A DNA stretch of 64,000 nucleotides from Pseudomonadota bacterium. Its GTDB lineage: Bacteria; Pseudomonadota; Gammaproteobacteria; Burkholderiales; Burkholderiaceae_B. Location: NCBI GenBank assembly GCA_023425645.1, contig JAFACG010000026.1, positions 32,391 through 96,390 of the forward strand. Direction: 5' to 3'. Both the position numbers and the translations under genes were made by a program. The notes under the pieces are model-generated. The model saw nothing but the letters and a program-made list of their open reading frames with translations. It was not told where the DNA came from and ran no database searches. This document shows, piece after piece, positions 26,226 to 37,183 of this stretch; positions within the stretch are counted from its first letter, which is position 1, and each line of letters begins with the position of its first letter.

Positions 26226-27365
26226 GTGTCCTTACCTCAGATGGGGGAATCGTTTACCTGGTTGTATATCTGCGTCGTGGCCTTCATGGTCGGCGGGCTC
26301 ATCGTGGCCTCCGAGCGCTGGCATGGCAGGTTGACCGGCGACAGCGATCTCAGCAAGCCCCAGGCCTTCCATTCCCGCCCCACTCCCCGCGTAGGCGGCC
26401 TGGCCGTGGTGGCGGGCAGTCTGGCCGGCCTGCTGGTGCTGGGCCCCAGCAACATGACGCTGACCTGGCTGTGGCCCGTCCTGTTCCTGGCGGCCATGCC
26501 CGTGTTCGTGGCCGGCCTGGTGGAGGACATCACCAAGGACGTGGGTTCGCTCAAGCGCCTGCTGGCGGCGTTCCTGTCCGCGGCCATCGCCTGGTGGCTG
26601 CTGGGCGGGGTGTCGCGCGTGGGCGTGAGCTGGGCGGACTGGGTCCTGGGCTTCTGGCCCATCTCCCTGCTGTTCACCATGATCGCGGTGGGCGGCTGCA
26701 CGCACGCGCTGAACATCATCGACGGCATGAACGGCCTGGCCGGCATGATCGCCACCCTCATGGCCCTGTCCCTGGCCCTGGTGGCGCTGCAGGTGCAGGA
26801 CTACCCCATCTTTCTGATCGCCGCCTCGCTGGCCTCGGCCACGCTGGGCTTTCTGGTGTGGAACTTCCCGTTCGGACGCGTGTTCCTGGGCGACGGCGGC
26901 GCTTATTTCCTGGGATTCATGCTGGCCGAGCTGGCGGTCCAGCTGGTGGTGCGCAATCCCAGCGTATCGCCGTTCTATGCCCTGGCCGTGCTGTTCTACC
27001 CGGTGTTCGAGACCATGTTCTCGATCTGGCGCCGCCGTTTCAAGCGCGGCGTGCCCGTGGACCAGCCCGATGCGCTGCACCTGCACCAGCTGGTGTTCCG
27101 TCGCCTGGTGCGCGCCACCTTCAGCCGCGACAGCACCGGTTCGCTGCCGGCCTTCTGCAATGCCATGACTTCGCCTTACCTGTGGGTGCTCGCCCTGATC
27201 GGCCTGGTTCCAGCCACGATCTGGTGGGACAATACCTGGGCGTTGTGCGCCAGCATGCTGGCCTTCTCACTGGTTTATATCTGGCTGTATTCCCGCCTGG
27301 TCTCCTGGCGGCGGCCGTCCTGGTTGCTGCTGCCTTCGGTCCGCAGGCGGGCGGACCGGGACTGA
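26226..27365 (+). CDS. WecA/MraY-family polyprenyl-phosphate sugar-1-phosphate transferase
   Basis: A 379-residue polytopic membrane enzyme that would load the first sugar-phosphate on undecaprenyl phosphate and start a surface glycan repeat. About ten hydrophobic segments are visible. Family motifs are FHSRPTPRVGGLAV, FVAGLVEDITKD (Asp-rich motif), ALNIIDGMNGLAG, FLGDGGAYFLGF and the histidine motif LHLHQLVFRR. The start is a GTG; an ATG five codons later is an alternative. It is the first gene of a plus-strand cluster of seven, 186 bases after an unrelated regulator gene. Confidence 0.9.
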   Translation: MSLPQMGESFTWLYICVVAFMVGGLIVASERWHGRLTGDSDLSKPQAFHSRPTPRVGGLAVVAGSLAGLLVLGPSNMTLTWLWPVLFLAAMPVFVAGLVEDITKDVGSLKRLLAAFLSAAIAWWLLGGVSRVGVSWADWVLGFWPISLLFTMIAVGGCTHALNIIDGMNGLAGMIATLMALSLALVALQVQDYPIFLIAASLASATLGFLVWNFPFGRVFLGDGGAYFLGFMLAELAVQLVVRNPSVSPFYALAVLFYPVFETMFSIWRRRFKRGVPVDQPDALHLHQLVFRRLVRATFSRDSTGSLPAFCNAMTSPYLWVLALIGLVPATIWWDNTWALCASMLAFSLVYIWLYSRLVSWRRPSWLLLPSVRRRADRD

Positions 27366-27412
27366 ATTTCCGGCCTTCGTGATAAATCCTTGCGCATCCC
27401 GCCTATTGGAGA

Positions 27413-28693
<1,281 letters not shown>

Positions 28694-29731
28694 ATGGATA
28701 TTGCCATGAGTTCTGCATTCGAAAAGGCCCAGCAGCAGTTGCGCGACCAGCCACGGACCTGGCTGGTCACCGGCTGCGCCGGCTTCATAGGCTCCAACCT
28801 GCTGGAAGCGTTGCTGATGCTCGACCAGCAGGTGGTGGGCCTGGACAATTTCGCCACCGGCCACCAGTACAACCTGGACGAGGTGCGTGATCAGGTCGGC
28901 CCCGAGCGCTGGGCGCGCTTTCGCTTCATCGAGGGCGACATCCGCAACCTGGACGTCTGCCGCCAGGCGGTCGACGCAGTGGACTATGTGCTGCACCAGG
29001 CTGCACTGGGCTCGGTGCCGCGCTCGCTGAACGATCCGCTGACCTCCAACGAGGTCAACGTGAGCGGCGCGCTGAACATGATGGTGGCGGCCCGTGACGC
29101 CAAGGTGCAGGCATTCGTCTATGCGGCCTCCAGCTCCACCTACGGCGACCATCCCGGCCTGCCTAAGGTCGAGGACTGCATCGGCCGGCCGCTCTCGCCT
29201 TATGCGGTGACCAAGTTCGTGAACGAGCTGTATGCGGACGTGTTCGCCCGCGCCTACGGCTTTTCCAGCGTGGGCCTGCGCTACTTCAATGTGTTCGGCA
29301 AGCGCCAGGACCCCAACGGCGCCTATGCCGCCGTGATTCCCAAATGGGTGTCGGCCATGATCCAGGACCAGACCCTGCAGATCAATGGCGACGGCGAGAC
29401 CAGCCGCGACTTCTGCTTCATCGAGAACGTGGTGCAGATGAACATCCTGGCCGCGCTGAACCAGAAGCCGGGCTCGGCCGAAGTCTACAACGTGGCCGTG
29501 AATGCCCGCACCAGCCTGAACCAGCTGTTCCAGTACCTGCAGACGGCGCTGGCGGCCAATGGCGTGACCTATACGCGCGAGCCCGTGCATGCGGATTTTC
29601 GCGCCGGAGACGTGCGCCATTCGCAGGCGGACATCTCCAAGGCTCGTGAACAGTTGGGCTACGAGCCCAGCCACACCATCCAGCAGGGTCTGGACGTGGC
29701 CATGCCCTGGTATGTGGCGTTCCTGAGTTGA
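28694..29731 (+). CDS. tviC: UDP-N-acetylglucosamine/uronate 4-epimerase (TviC/WbpP type)
   Basis: A 345-residue short-chain dehydrogenase-type epimerase that interconverts the gluco and galacto forms of UDP-HexNAc or its uronate. The NAD motif [17 protein letters not shown], the catalytic AASSSTYG serine region and the [12 protein letters not shown] (YxxxK) motif are present. The ATG directly follows the tviB stop codon. A second ATG four codons later is possible. Together with tviB it would supply a GalNAc-uronic acid donor for the cluster's glycosyltransferases. Confidence 0.88.
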   Translation: MDIAMSSAFEKAQQQLRDQPRTWLVTGCAGFIGSNLLEALLMLDQQVVGLDNFATGHQYNLDEVRDQVGPERWARFRFIEGDIRNLDVCRQAVDAVDYVLHQAALGSVPRSLNDPLTSNEVNVSGALNMMVAARDAKVQAFVYAASSSTYGDHPGLPKVEDCIGRPLSPYAVTKFVNELYADVFARAYGFSSVGLRYFNVFGKRQDPNGAYAAVIPKWVSAMIQDQTLQINGDGETSRDFCFIENVVQMNILAALNQKPGSAEVYNVAVNARTSLNQLFQYLQTALAANGVTYTREPVHADFRAGDVRHSQADISKAREQLGYEPSHTIQQGLDVAMPWYVAFLS

Positions 29732-31089
29732 CCCGGACCAGCCTGAAAAAACGCCTCTCCGGCCTGCATGCCGACCACCGCCGCATCGCCATGGGCGCGA
29801 TGCGGGTGGCGTTTTTTCTGCTGCTGGGCAAGGCCGCGGGCGCATTCAAGGAAATGGCCGTGGCCTACCGCTACGGCGTGAGCGATGCGGTCGACGCCTA
29901 TCAGTTCACCATGGTCATGGCCAACTGGCTGCCGCTCACCCTGGTGGGCTCCATGTCCGTGGTGCTGATCCCCGTGCTGGTGCGCCTGCGCCGGCTCGAA
30001 CCGGAGCAGCGGCGCCAATTCCTGGGAGAGATCAAGGCCTGGTGCGTGGTGCTGGGCTGCCTGCTGGGCGCGCTGATCTGGATCGCCTGGCCCTGGGTGC
30101 TGGAGTGGGCGGGCAAGGGCCTGAACGAGCAGGCCCGCCACATGAGCCAGGAACTGCTGTTCGCCTTCGCGCCCGCCGCCGTGCTGACCTTGATGATAGG
30201 CCTGAGCGCGGCGCGGCTGCGCGCCCATGAACGGCACATCAACACCTTGCTCGAGAGCGTGCCGGCCTTCGTCATCCTGGTGATGGTGCTGGCCGCCGGC
30301 GCGGATCCGGGCATAGGCCCCCTGTTGTGGGGCACGCTGCTGGGCCTGATCATTCAGGCCGTCTGGCTGCTGGTGCTGGCCTCGCGCGCCGACCAGGTCT
30401 GGGCCCGGCCCAGCCCGACGCTTCGTTCGGGCCAATGGCCCAACCTGCTCAAGGCGGCGACCATCATGTTGGTCGGGCAGGTGGCCATGAGCTTTGTCGG
30501 GCCCATAGACCAATACACGGCAGCCAACCTGGGCGCCAATGCCAACGCCACGCTGGGTTACGCCAGCCGTCTCATTTCCCTGCTGCTGGGCGTGGGCGCC
30601 GCCTCGGTGGGCCGGGCCGCCCTGCCGGTACTGGCCGACATCCAGAGCCGGGGAGACCAGCATCGCGCCCGTTCGATGGCCCTGAAATGGTCGGCGCTGA
30701 TGCTGCTGGCCGGGGCCGCGGCCGCGGGGGCGGGCATCGCGCTCGCGCCGTGGGGCGTGGCGCTGCTCTATGAGCGCGGCGCCTTTACGCCGGACAATAC
30801 GGCCGCCGTCGCGCATGTCATGCGCTGGGGGCTGGTGCAACTGCCGTTTTATTTCGGGGTTCTGATCCTGGTCCAGCTGCTGGCCAGCCAGAACCGCTAC
30901 AAGTCCATGGCGGCGATCGCCGTGGTCAATTTTCTGGTGAAGGCGGCCTTGAATCCGGTGCTGGCGGCCCGCATGGGCCCGGCGGGCATCATGCTCGCCA
31001 CCAGCCTGATGTATGCCGCTTCCTTCACGTGTTATTTCATCTTGGCTTTGAAGCCGGCCGGCGCCGTGGCGACCGGCTCGCAGGAATAG
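29728..31089 (+). CDS. MurJ/MviN-family lipid flippase (Wzx-like role)
   Basis: A 453-residue protein with about 13 hydrophobic segments, in the MOP exporter superfamily. [31 protein letters not shown] in its N-terminal part and a region ending [21 protein letters not shown] are reminiscent of MurJ/MviN rather than classical Wzx. Inside a polysaccharide cluster it most likely flips the lipid-linked repeat. The proposed start is a TTG overlapping the tviC stop; an ATG at 29791 would shorten it by 21 residues and is a real alternative. Confidence 0.8.
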   Translation: MTRTSLKKRLSGLHADHRRIAMGAMRVAFFLLLGKAAGAFKEMAVAYRYGVSDAVDAYQFTMVMANWLPLTLVGSMSVVLIPVLVRLRRLEPEQRRQFLGEIKAWCVVLGCLLGALIWIAWPWVLEWAGKGLNEQARHMSQELLFAFAPAAVLTLMIGLSAARLRAHERHINTLLESVPAFVILVMVLAAGADPGIGPLLWGTLLGLIIQAVWLLVLASRADQVWARPSPTLRSGQWPNLLKAATIMLVGQVAMSFVGPIDQYTAANLGANANATLGYASRLISLLLGVGAASVGRAALPVLADIQSRGDQHRARSMALKWSALMLLAGAAAAGAGIALAPWGVALLYERGAFTPDNTAAVAHVMRWGLVQLPFYFGVLILVQLLASQNRYKSMAAIAVVNFLVKAALNPVLAARMGPAGIMLATSLMYAASFTCYFILALKPAGAVATGSQE

Positions 31090-31095
31090 GAAAAC

Positions 31096-32235
31096 GTGCA
31101 TAGTCAATCAGGATCCCGGCCGCATGTCATGCTGGTCATCCACTCGCTGGGCGGGGGAGGGGCCGAACGCGTCGCGGCGGACCTGAGCGCCGCCTGGACG
31201 GCGCGCGGGTATCGGGTGTCGCTGGTCACCCAGGCGGGGACGGACAGGGACGCCTACGCGCTGGCTCCCGGCGTGGAGCGTCATGTGCTGGGCACCGCGG
31301 GCAACAGCCGCGGCCGCCTGCATGCCTTGTGGAACAACTGGCGGCGGGTGAGCCGTCTGCGCGCGCTGATGCGCCGCCACAAGCCGGACGTGGTGCTGGG
31401 CATGATGACCACCTCGTCCGTGCTGGCGATCTCCGCCGCCAGGGGCCTGCCCTGCAAAGTGATCGCCACCGAGCACACGCATCCGCCCTCCCAGTCGCTG
31501 TCGACGTTCTGGCAGAAGGCGCGGCTGCGCACCTACCCCCAGGCGCAGGCCGTGGTGGCCCTGACCGCGGGCACCGCCGCCTGGCTGCGGGAGAATGTGC
31601 CGGGCAGCCAGGTCCAGGTCATTCCCAACGCCGTGCGCTGGCCCATGGACAACGGCGAACCCGTCGTGGCGGCGCCGGAGCGGGAAGGACGCAAGCGCCT
31701 GCTGGCGGTGGGGCGCCTGCATCCGGTCAAGGGCTTCGACACCCTGATCGAAGCCTTTGCCATGCTGTCCAATTATTTCCCGACCTGGGATCTGGTCATT
31801 CTGGGCGAAGGAGAGCAGCGCGAACCGCTGGAGGCGCGCATCGCCGAGCTGGAACTGCAGGAACGCATACAGATGCCCGGCCGAGTCGGCAATATGGCGG
31901 ACTGGTACAGCCAGTCCGATCTGTATGTGCTCAGCTCCCGCATGGAAGGCCTGTCCAACAGCCTGCTGGAAGCCATGGCCAGCGGCCTGACGGCCGTGGC
32001 CTATGATTGCGACACCGGGCCGCGCGAGATCATACGCGCCAATATCGACGGGGTGCTGGTGCGGCCCGTCTCCGACGTGGAGGCCCTGGCCGCGCATCTG
32101 TCCGATCTGATGGCCAATGCCGACAAGCGCCGGCGCCTGGCGCGGCGCGCCATCGACGTGCGCGACCGCTTCTCCTCGGCCCGCGTGCTCGCCATGTGGC
32201 AGCAATTGCTGGAACAGTGCCTGCGCCGGTCTTAG
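31096..32235 (+). CDS. Glycosyltransferase, GT4 family
   Basis: A 379-residue GT-B fold retaining glycosyltransferase. VIHSLGGGGAERVAADLSAAW at the N-terminus, the linker VIPNAVRWP, KRLLAVGRLHPVKGFDTLIEAFAML and the nucleotide-sugar EX7E motif region MEGLSNSLLEAMASG define the family. The GTG start lies 6 bases after the flippase stop. Donor and acceptor sugars are unknown. Confidence 0.9.
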   Translation: MHSQSGSRPHVMLVIHSLGGGGAERVAADLSAAWTARGYRVSLVTQAGTDRDAYALAPGVERHVLGTAGNSRGRLHALWNNWRRVSRLRALMRRHKPDVVLGMMTTSSVLAISAARGLPCKVIATEHTHPPSQSLSTFWQKARLRTYPQAQAVVALTAGTAAWLRENVPGSQVQVIPNAVRWPMDNGEPVVAAPEREGRKRLLAVGRLHPVKGFDTLIEAFAMLSNYFPTWDLVILGEGEQREPLEARIAELELQERIQMPGRVGNMADWYSQSDLYVLSSRMEGLSNSLLEAMASGLTAVAYDCDTGPREIIRANIDGVLVRPVSDVEALAAHLSDLMANADKRRRLARRAIDVRDRFSSARVLAMWQQLLEQCLRRS

Positions 32236-32283
32236 AATGGCGTTTTGCGTGATTGCCCCATTCCAAGAGCCCATGGAGGCCCA

Positions 32284-33411
32284 GTGAAAATTCTGTTTTT
32301 CGTCAGTTCCCTGAATTCCGGCGGAGCCGAGCGCGTCGCCTCGACGCTGGCCAATGCCTGGGGCAGGCGCGGCGATCAGGTGACACTGGCGCCCACCTTC
32401 AGCGGGGGCGGCACCGCCTTCTATGAAATCGACTCCAAGGTCGAGGTGGTCTGGCTCGCGCATCGCATGCGCGGCAGCTGGCTGCCCCGGCCTTTGGCCA
32501 AGCTGGCCGCCATGCGCAAGCTGGTGCGCGAGAAACAGCCCGATGTCATTGTTTCGTTCCTGACCAACGTCAATGTCAATGTGCTGCTCGGCCTGTCCGG
32601 CATGGGCGTGCCCATCGTGGTGGGCGAGCGCACCAATCCGGCGTTCAGCAGCAGCGCGGGCAAGATCTTGCAGGCTTTGCGCCGCCGCCTGTATCCCAAG
32701 GCGCAGGTGGTGACGGTGCAGACCCAGGCCAGCATCGCCGCTTTCCAGGCCATGGTGCCCGGCATGAAGCAGGTGGCCGTGGTGCCCAATCCCCTGCCGC
32801 AGGCGCTGGACGCCGTGGAGCGTGAAGTGCGCGTGGAGGAGAACCGCCACTGCACCTTGCTGGCCATGGGCCGCATGGTGCCGTCCAAGCGCTTTGACGT
32901 GCTGATCCGCGTCTTCGCCGGTTTGGCGGCCGCCCATCCGGAATGGAAACTGGTGATCTGGGGCGACGGGCCGCAGCGCGCGGCGCTGGCCCAGCAGATC
33001 GCCGTGCTGGGCATGGGCGAGCGCATCCAGCTGCCCGGCAAGACGGCCGAGCCCTGGCGCGAGATGGCGCGCGCCCACGCCTTCGTCATGACTTCGGAAG
33101 TCGAAGGCTTTCCCAATGTCCTGCTGGAGGCCATGGCCATGGGCCTGCCCGCCGTCACGGTGGACTGTCCCAGCGGCCCGCGCGAAATCACCTCGGACGG
33201 CCGCGACGCCATGCTCGTGCCGGTGGGCGACGAGGGCGCGCTGACGGCCGCCCTGTCCGAACTCATGGGCGACGGCGTATTTCGCGGCGTGCTGGGGCGG
33301 CGCGCCGCGGCGGCCGTGCGCCAGCGTTATCAACTGTCGCAGGTCCTGCTGGCCTGGGACGAGATTTTCAAAGCCGCCCGCAGCGGCGGGCAAGAGGGAG
33401 CAGAAGCATGA
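32284..33411 (+). CDS. Glycosyltransferase, GT4 family
   Basis: A 375-residue GT-B fold glycosyltransferase. SSLNSGGAERVASTLANAWG, VVPNPLPQALD, LLAMGRMVPSKRFDVLIRVFAG and VEGFPNVLLEAMAMG (EX7E) are visible. The GTG at 32284 with GGAGG upstream was chosen over an in-frame TTG 39 bases earlier. It ends in an ATGA overlap with the next gene. Confidence 0.9.
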   Translation: MKILFFVSSLNSGGAERVASTLANAWGRRGDQVTLAPTFSGGGTAFYEIDSKVEVVWLAHRMRGSWLPRPLAKLAAMRKLVREKQPDVIVSFLTNVNVNVLLGLSGMGVPIVVGERTNPAFSSSAGKILQALRRRLYPKAQVVTVQTQASIAAFQAMVPGMKQVAVVPNPLPQALDAVEREVRVEENRHCTLLAMGRMVPSKRFDVLIRVFAGLAAAHPEWKLVIWGDGPQRAALAQQIAVLGMGERIQLPGKTAEPWREMARAHAFVMTSEVEGFPNVLLEAMAMGLPAVTVDCPSGPREITSDGRDAMLVPVGDEGALTAALSELMGDGVFRGVLGRRAAAAVRQRYQLSQVLLAWDEIFKAARSGGQEGAEA

Positions 33412-35762
33412 GCGCATCGCGGCCTGCGGGTTCTACGCCATTGCGAGTGGTGCATATCATTTCCGGCCTGGGGCAGGGCGGCGCCGAGACCGTGCTGTTC
33501 CGGCTGGTGACCGCGCCGGGGCAGGATACCGAGCATATCGTGGTGTCGCTGGGCGATGAAGACGTGTTCGGTCCGCAACTGCGCGAAGCGGGCATCGAGC
33601 TGCATTGCCTGCACATGAAGTCGCCCCTGCGCTTTCTGAAAGGCCTGCGCGCCCTGGTGCATCTGCTGGACGACATTCAGCCCGACGTGGTCCAGACCTG
33701 GATGTACCACTCGGACCTGATCGGCGGCGCGGCGGCGCGCATCGCCGGGCTGCCGGCCGTGTCCTGGGGCATACGCAATTCGGGCGCCAATCTGTATCAG
33801 GGCAGCCCCAAGGCGCGCCTGGTGGCCTGGCTGTGCGCCCGGGTCTCGCGCGCCATCCCCAACCTCATCGTGTCCTGCGCGGAAAATGCCGCGCGGCGGC
33901 ACAAGCAATGGGGCTATCGCGCCGACATCATGAAAGTCATCCCCAACGGCTATGACCTGAGCCGCTGGCACCCGGATCCGCAGGCGCGCGAGGACGTGCG
34001 CCGGGAGTTGGGCCTGGCGCAGGACACGCCCGTGATCGGCAGCGTGGCGCGCTGGAATCCGCTCAAGGACCATCCCAATCTGCTGGCGGCCCTGGCGCGC
34101 AGCCTGCGCCGCCATCCCGAGCTGCGCTGCCTGCTGATCGGCGACGGCATGGACAGCGGCAATGAAGCCCTGATGCGTCTGCTGGACCAGCATCAGCTGC
34201 ATGAATCCGTCATCCTGATGGGCCGGCGCAGCGATGTGCCGCGCCTGATGAACGCCCTGGACGTGCACGTGCTGTCCAGCTCGGCCGAGGGCTTTCCCAA
34301 TGTGGTGTGCGAGGCCATGGCCGCAGGCGTGTCCAACGTGGTGACCGATGTCGGCGATGCGGCCCTGATCGTGGGCAACGAAGGCTGGATCGTGCCGCCC
34401 AGCCATGCGGAGGCCCTGTCCGGCGCCATCAACAGCGCCGTGGACGAACTGGGATCGCCTTCCTGGCAGGCGCGCCACGAACATGCCCGCGAGCGGGTGG
34501 CCCGGCTGTTCTCGCTGCAAGGCATGGTCAACAACTACACCCAGGCCTGGCGCGCCCTGGCGGCCGGGCATCCGCCCAAGCGCAAGCGCGCCCGCCGCGC
34601 GCGGGCGTCGGCAGATCCGGCGGCATCGGGCGGCAAGGACGCGCGCAAGCTGATGATCGTGGTCAACAACCCCGCCTTTTTCCTGTCGCATCGCCTGCCG
34701 CTGGCCCTGGCGGCGCAACGGGACGGCTACGAGGTGCATGTCGCCACCATGGACGGCGAGGCCGTCAGCATCATCGAGCAGCACGGCCTGGCCCATCATG
34801 TGCTGCCCATGACGCGCAGCGGCACCAATCCCCTGCAGGAAGCGCGCACGATACGGGCGCTGTGGAGCCTGTTCCGGCGCGAGCGCCCCGACGTGGTGCA
34901 CGCCGTGACCATCAAGCCCGTCCTGTATGGCGGGATCGCGGCTCGGCTGGCGGGCGTGCACGGCTTTCTGGCCGCCATCTCGGGGCTGGGGTATGTCTTC
35001 ACCAGCCGCGACAAGGGCTTCGACCCCGTACGCTGGGTGGCGGTGCAACTGTATCGCCTGGCTCTGGGGCATCGCCGCAGCCGCGTCATCTTCCAGAACG
35101 GCAACGACAGGGACATGCTGCTGCAGGCCGGCGTGGTCCGCCGCGAGCAGTGCGTCATGATCAGGGGTTCGGGCGTGGATCTGGATCTGTTCCGCGACCA
35201 GCCCGAGCCTGACGGCCCGCCCGTGGCCTTCATGCTGGCTCGCCTGCTGGTGGACAAGGGGGTGCGCGAGTTCGTGGAGGCCGCTCGCATGGCGAGCCGC
35301 CAGGGCAGCCAGGTGCAGTGGGTGCTGGCCGGCAGCCCCGACCCCGGCAATCCGGCCAGCATTACCCAGCAGGAGTGGGAGAGCTGGCGGCAGGAGGGCG
35401 TGGTGCAGTGTCTGGGCGAGCGCCGCGACGTGGCGCAGCTGTATGCCCGGTCGCACATTGCGGTGCTGCCATCGTATCGGGAAGGGCTGCCCAAATCATT
35501 GGTGGAGGCGGCCGCGTGCGGACGCGCCGTGGTGACGACGGACGTGCCCGGCTGCCGCGACGCCATCGAGCCGGGCGTCACCGGCCTGCTGGTGCCGGTG
35601 CGCGACGCCCAGGCCCTGGCCAGGGCGGTGCAGGAACTGGCGGACGATCCCGCCCGTCGGCGCGCCATGGGGGCCCAGGGTCGGCGTCTGGCCGAGCAGG
35701 CCTTCGACATCCAGCGCATCACCGAGGCGCACCTGGACCTGTACCAGGAATTGAGCCGTTAG
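33408..35762 (+). CDS. Tandem GT4-GT4 glycosyltransferase fusion
   Basis: A 784-residue protein with two complete GT-B glycosyltransferases in one frame. Domain 1 (about 1-388) has HIISGLGQGGAETVLFRLV, GSVARWNPLKDHPNLLAAL and AEGFPNVVCEAMAAG. A basic linker (about 389-414, KRKRARRARA then ASADPAASGGK) leads to domain 2 (about 415-784), with NNPAFFLSHRLPLALAAQ, LARLLVDKGVREFVEAA and REGLPKSLVEAAACG. Domain 2 looks like the CapM/PglA-like group. Such a fusion may add two successive sugars. The ATG overlaps the previous stop by 4 bases. Confidence 0.9.
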   Translation: MSASRPAGSTPLRVVHIISGLGQGGAETVLFRLVTAPGQDTEHIVVSLGDEDVFGPQLREAGIELHCLHMKSPLRFLKGLRALVHLLDDIQPDVVQTWMYHSDLIGGAAARIAGLPAVSWGIRNSGANLYQGSPKARLVAWLCARVSRAIPNLIVSCAENAARRHKQWGYRADIMKVIPNGYDLSRWHPDPQAREDVRRELGLAQDTPVIGSVARWNPLKDHPNLLAALARSLRRHPELRCLLIGDGMDSGNEALMRLLDQHQLHESVILMGRRSDVPRLMNALDVHVLSSSAEGFPNVVCEAMAAGVSNVVTDVGDAALIVGNEGWIVPPSHAEALSGAINSAVDELGSPSWQARHEHARERVARLFSLQGMVNNYTQAWRALAAGHPPKRKRARRARASADPAASGGKDARKLMIVVNNPAFFLSHRLPLALAAQRDGYEVHVATMDGEAVSIIEQHGLAHHVLPMTRSGTNPLQEARTIRALWSLFRRERPDVVHAVTIKPVLYGGIAARLAGVHGFLAAISGLGYVFTSRDKGFDPVRWVAVQLYRLALGHRRSRVIFQNGNDRDMLLQAGVVRREQCVMIRGSGVDLDLFRDQPEPDGPPVAFMLARLLVDKGVREFVEAARMASRQGSQVQWVLAGSPDPGNPASITQQEWESWRQEGVVQCLGERRDVAQLYARSHIAVLPSYREGLPKSLVEAAACGRAVVTTDVPGCRDAIEPGVTGLLVPVRDAQALARAVQELADDPARRRAMGAQGRRLAEQAFDIQRITEAHLDLYQELSR

Positions 35763-35893
35763 AAATTACTGGAACTTGATAGGCAGGAAATGCGGATCAA
35801 TGGAGGCGAGATTTCATTTAAAAAAGGTGCGCTTAGCTCGGTAGGTTTTTATTCTCTTGTTTTTATTATTTAAAACAAAGACTTGTGTTTAGA
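35763..35893 (+). promoter_or_regulatory. CRISPR leader
   Basis: An AT-rich sequence directly before the first repeat, richest at 35820-35893, ending TTTAGA just before the first GTGTTCC. This junction resembles the leader end of E. coli type I-E arrays. It places the newest spacers at the left end and transcription to the right. I could not find a clear IHF site by eye. Confidence 0.65.
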
Positions 35894-36534
35894 GTGTTCC
35901 CCGCGCAAGCGGGGATGAACCGGGTTCCGGGCAGCCAGGTTTGCAGCATGTGCGAGTGTTCCCCGCGCAAGCGGGGATGAACCGTGGTTCACACACTGGT
36001 CGACACGCCAGAGCGCCGTGTTCCCCGCGCAAGCGGGGATGAACCGCTGCTTTTCGCCCTGGATCTGATTGGCCAGGCGTGTTCCCCGCGCAAGCGGGGA
36101 TGAACCGTTGCCAGAGCCAGCCCATTCCCGCTTCGCTGCGTGTTCCCCGCGCAAGCGGGGATGAACCGCTGCCAGCGCTTTGCTTTTGATGGTGTCGGAA
36201 GTGTTCCCCGCGCAAGCGGGGATGAACCGCCTGAGTTCAGCGTCTCCTTCACCGCGATGGGGTGTTCCCCGCGCAAGCGGGGATGAACCGGTAAGACGGC
36301 GACAATTGCACAGATCAAGAAAGTGTTCCCCGCGCAAGCGGGGATGAACCGAGGGTGAGGCGCAGACGGCCAAGACAAGCAACGTGTTCCCCGCGCAAGC
36401 GGGGATGAACCGCGCTTTCTCCAACGCCGTGATGGCGTCCCGGAGTGTTCCCCGCGTAAGCGGGGATGAACCGACCCGATCCACGGGTAGACATCCCGCC
36501 TGAGCGTGTTCCCCGCGCAAGCGGGGATGAACCG
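35894..36534 (+). CRISPR. Type I-E CRISPR array, 11 repeats and 10 spacers
   Basis: The 29-base repeat begins GTGTTCCCCGCGCAAGCG and ends GGGATGAACCG, very similar to the E. coli type I-E repeat and containing its stem CCCCGC / GCGGGG. Repeats start at 35894, 35956, 36018, 36079, 36140, 36201, 36262, 36323, 36384, 36445 and 36506. Spacers are 32 bases except the first two, which are 33. All repeats are identical except number 10, with T for C in CGCGTAAG (36445-36473). No cas gene lies within the window on either side, so the effector genes, if any, act in trans. Reading frames through the array are not genes. Confidence 0.98.
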
Positions 36535-36553
36535 ATCAACTAGGCATGTCTGG

Positions 36554-36931
36554 TCAAGCGTGGACTGGCGGTTGGATTAGATTTTCAGCAGGAATCCCAA
36601 GGCTCTTATGCAGCTTCCAGATCATTGGGAGCGTGAGTGACCGTTTGTGGTTGAGTATTTCATATACCCTGTTGCGTTGACCGATCATGGGTTCCAAGTC
36701 TTTCGCAGTCAGACCTGCTTGATCCATCCTGAACTTGATGGCTTCGACAGGGTCAGGAAGGTCGATTGGGAAGTTCTTGGCTTCATAGGCTTGTACGAGT
36801 GTAACCAGAACGTCCAGGCGGTCTCCGTCAGGCGTGCCGATGTCGGGGTCGTTCTCCATGAGGTGGGAGATTATCTTGAGCGCAGCCTTGTAGTCTGCTT
36901 CTGCTTCAGTGCGGATTGGACGGATCTCCAT
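36554..36931 (-). CDS. higA: HigA-type antitoxin
   Basis: A 125-residue protein. The N-terminal part (EIRPIRTEAEADYKAALKII) and the C-terminal XRE-type helix-turn-helix (GLTAKDLEPMIGQRNRVYEIL) match the longer HigA antitoxins that neutralise HigB-type RelE-like mRNA interferases. Its ATG lies 3 bases after the stop of the HigB remnant, the usual toxin-first order. The partner is truncated, so this antitoxin appears orphaned. It lies 19 bases from the CRISPR array. Confidence 0.87.
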   Translation of the reverse strand: MEIRPIRTEAEADYKAALKIISHLMENDPDIGTPDGDRLDVLVTLVQAYEAKNFPIDLPDPVEAIKFRMDQAGLTAKDLEPMIGQRNRVYEILNHKRSLTLPMIWKLHKSLGIPAENLIQPPVHA

Positions 36932-36934
36932 GGT

Positions 36935-37111
36935 TCACTCCATTTCTACAGTTTCGGCGTCTATCTTGTCGTATTCAGCATGGGTTCCAATGAACTTGAT
37001 ATAGACGACGCTCAGTTTGTAGGCAACGGCAACGATCAGGCGGTAGTCATTGCCCTTGATGTTGAATACGACGCGCCGATTTTTCAGCACGCTGGCGCTG
37101 CGGTACTGCGC
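36935..37111 (-). pseudogene. higB: HigB toxin remnant, N-terminally truncated
   Basis: The 58 codons read AQYRSASVLKNRRVVFNI, then KGNDYRLIVAVAY and IKFIGTHAEYDKIDAETV, which is the C-terminal half of HigB-type toxins. A TAA stop (37112-37114) lies in frame directly before the first codon, and the further upstream sequence does not encode the missing ~40-45 N-terminal residues. A typical HigB is about 100 residues. No ATG is available for the remaining piece, so it is most likely not expressed. Confidence 0.8.
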
Positions 37112-37183
37112 TTAAGAGCCCTGTCCTGGTTATTGATGGATTTTTTGATGGGGGGAGCAGGGCTGCACCTTCATCGCAGCCGT

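Noticed and set aside
35870..36539. Several long minus-strand open frames with repeated SSPLARGT / HPRLRGEH peptides
   Set aside because: They are translations of the CRISPR repeats and spacers, not genes.
35763..37183. A cas gene near the array
   Set aside because: Both strands on each side of the array were read; only a glycosyltransferase, HigA, the HigB remnant and a phosphomutase are present.
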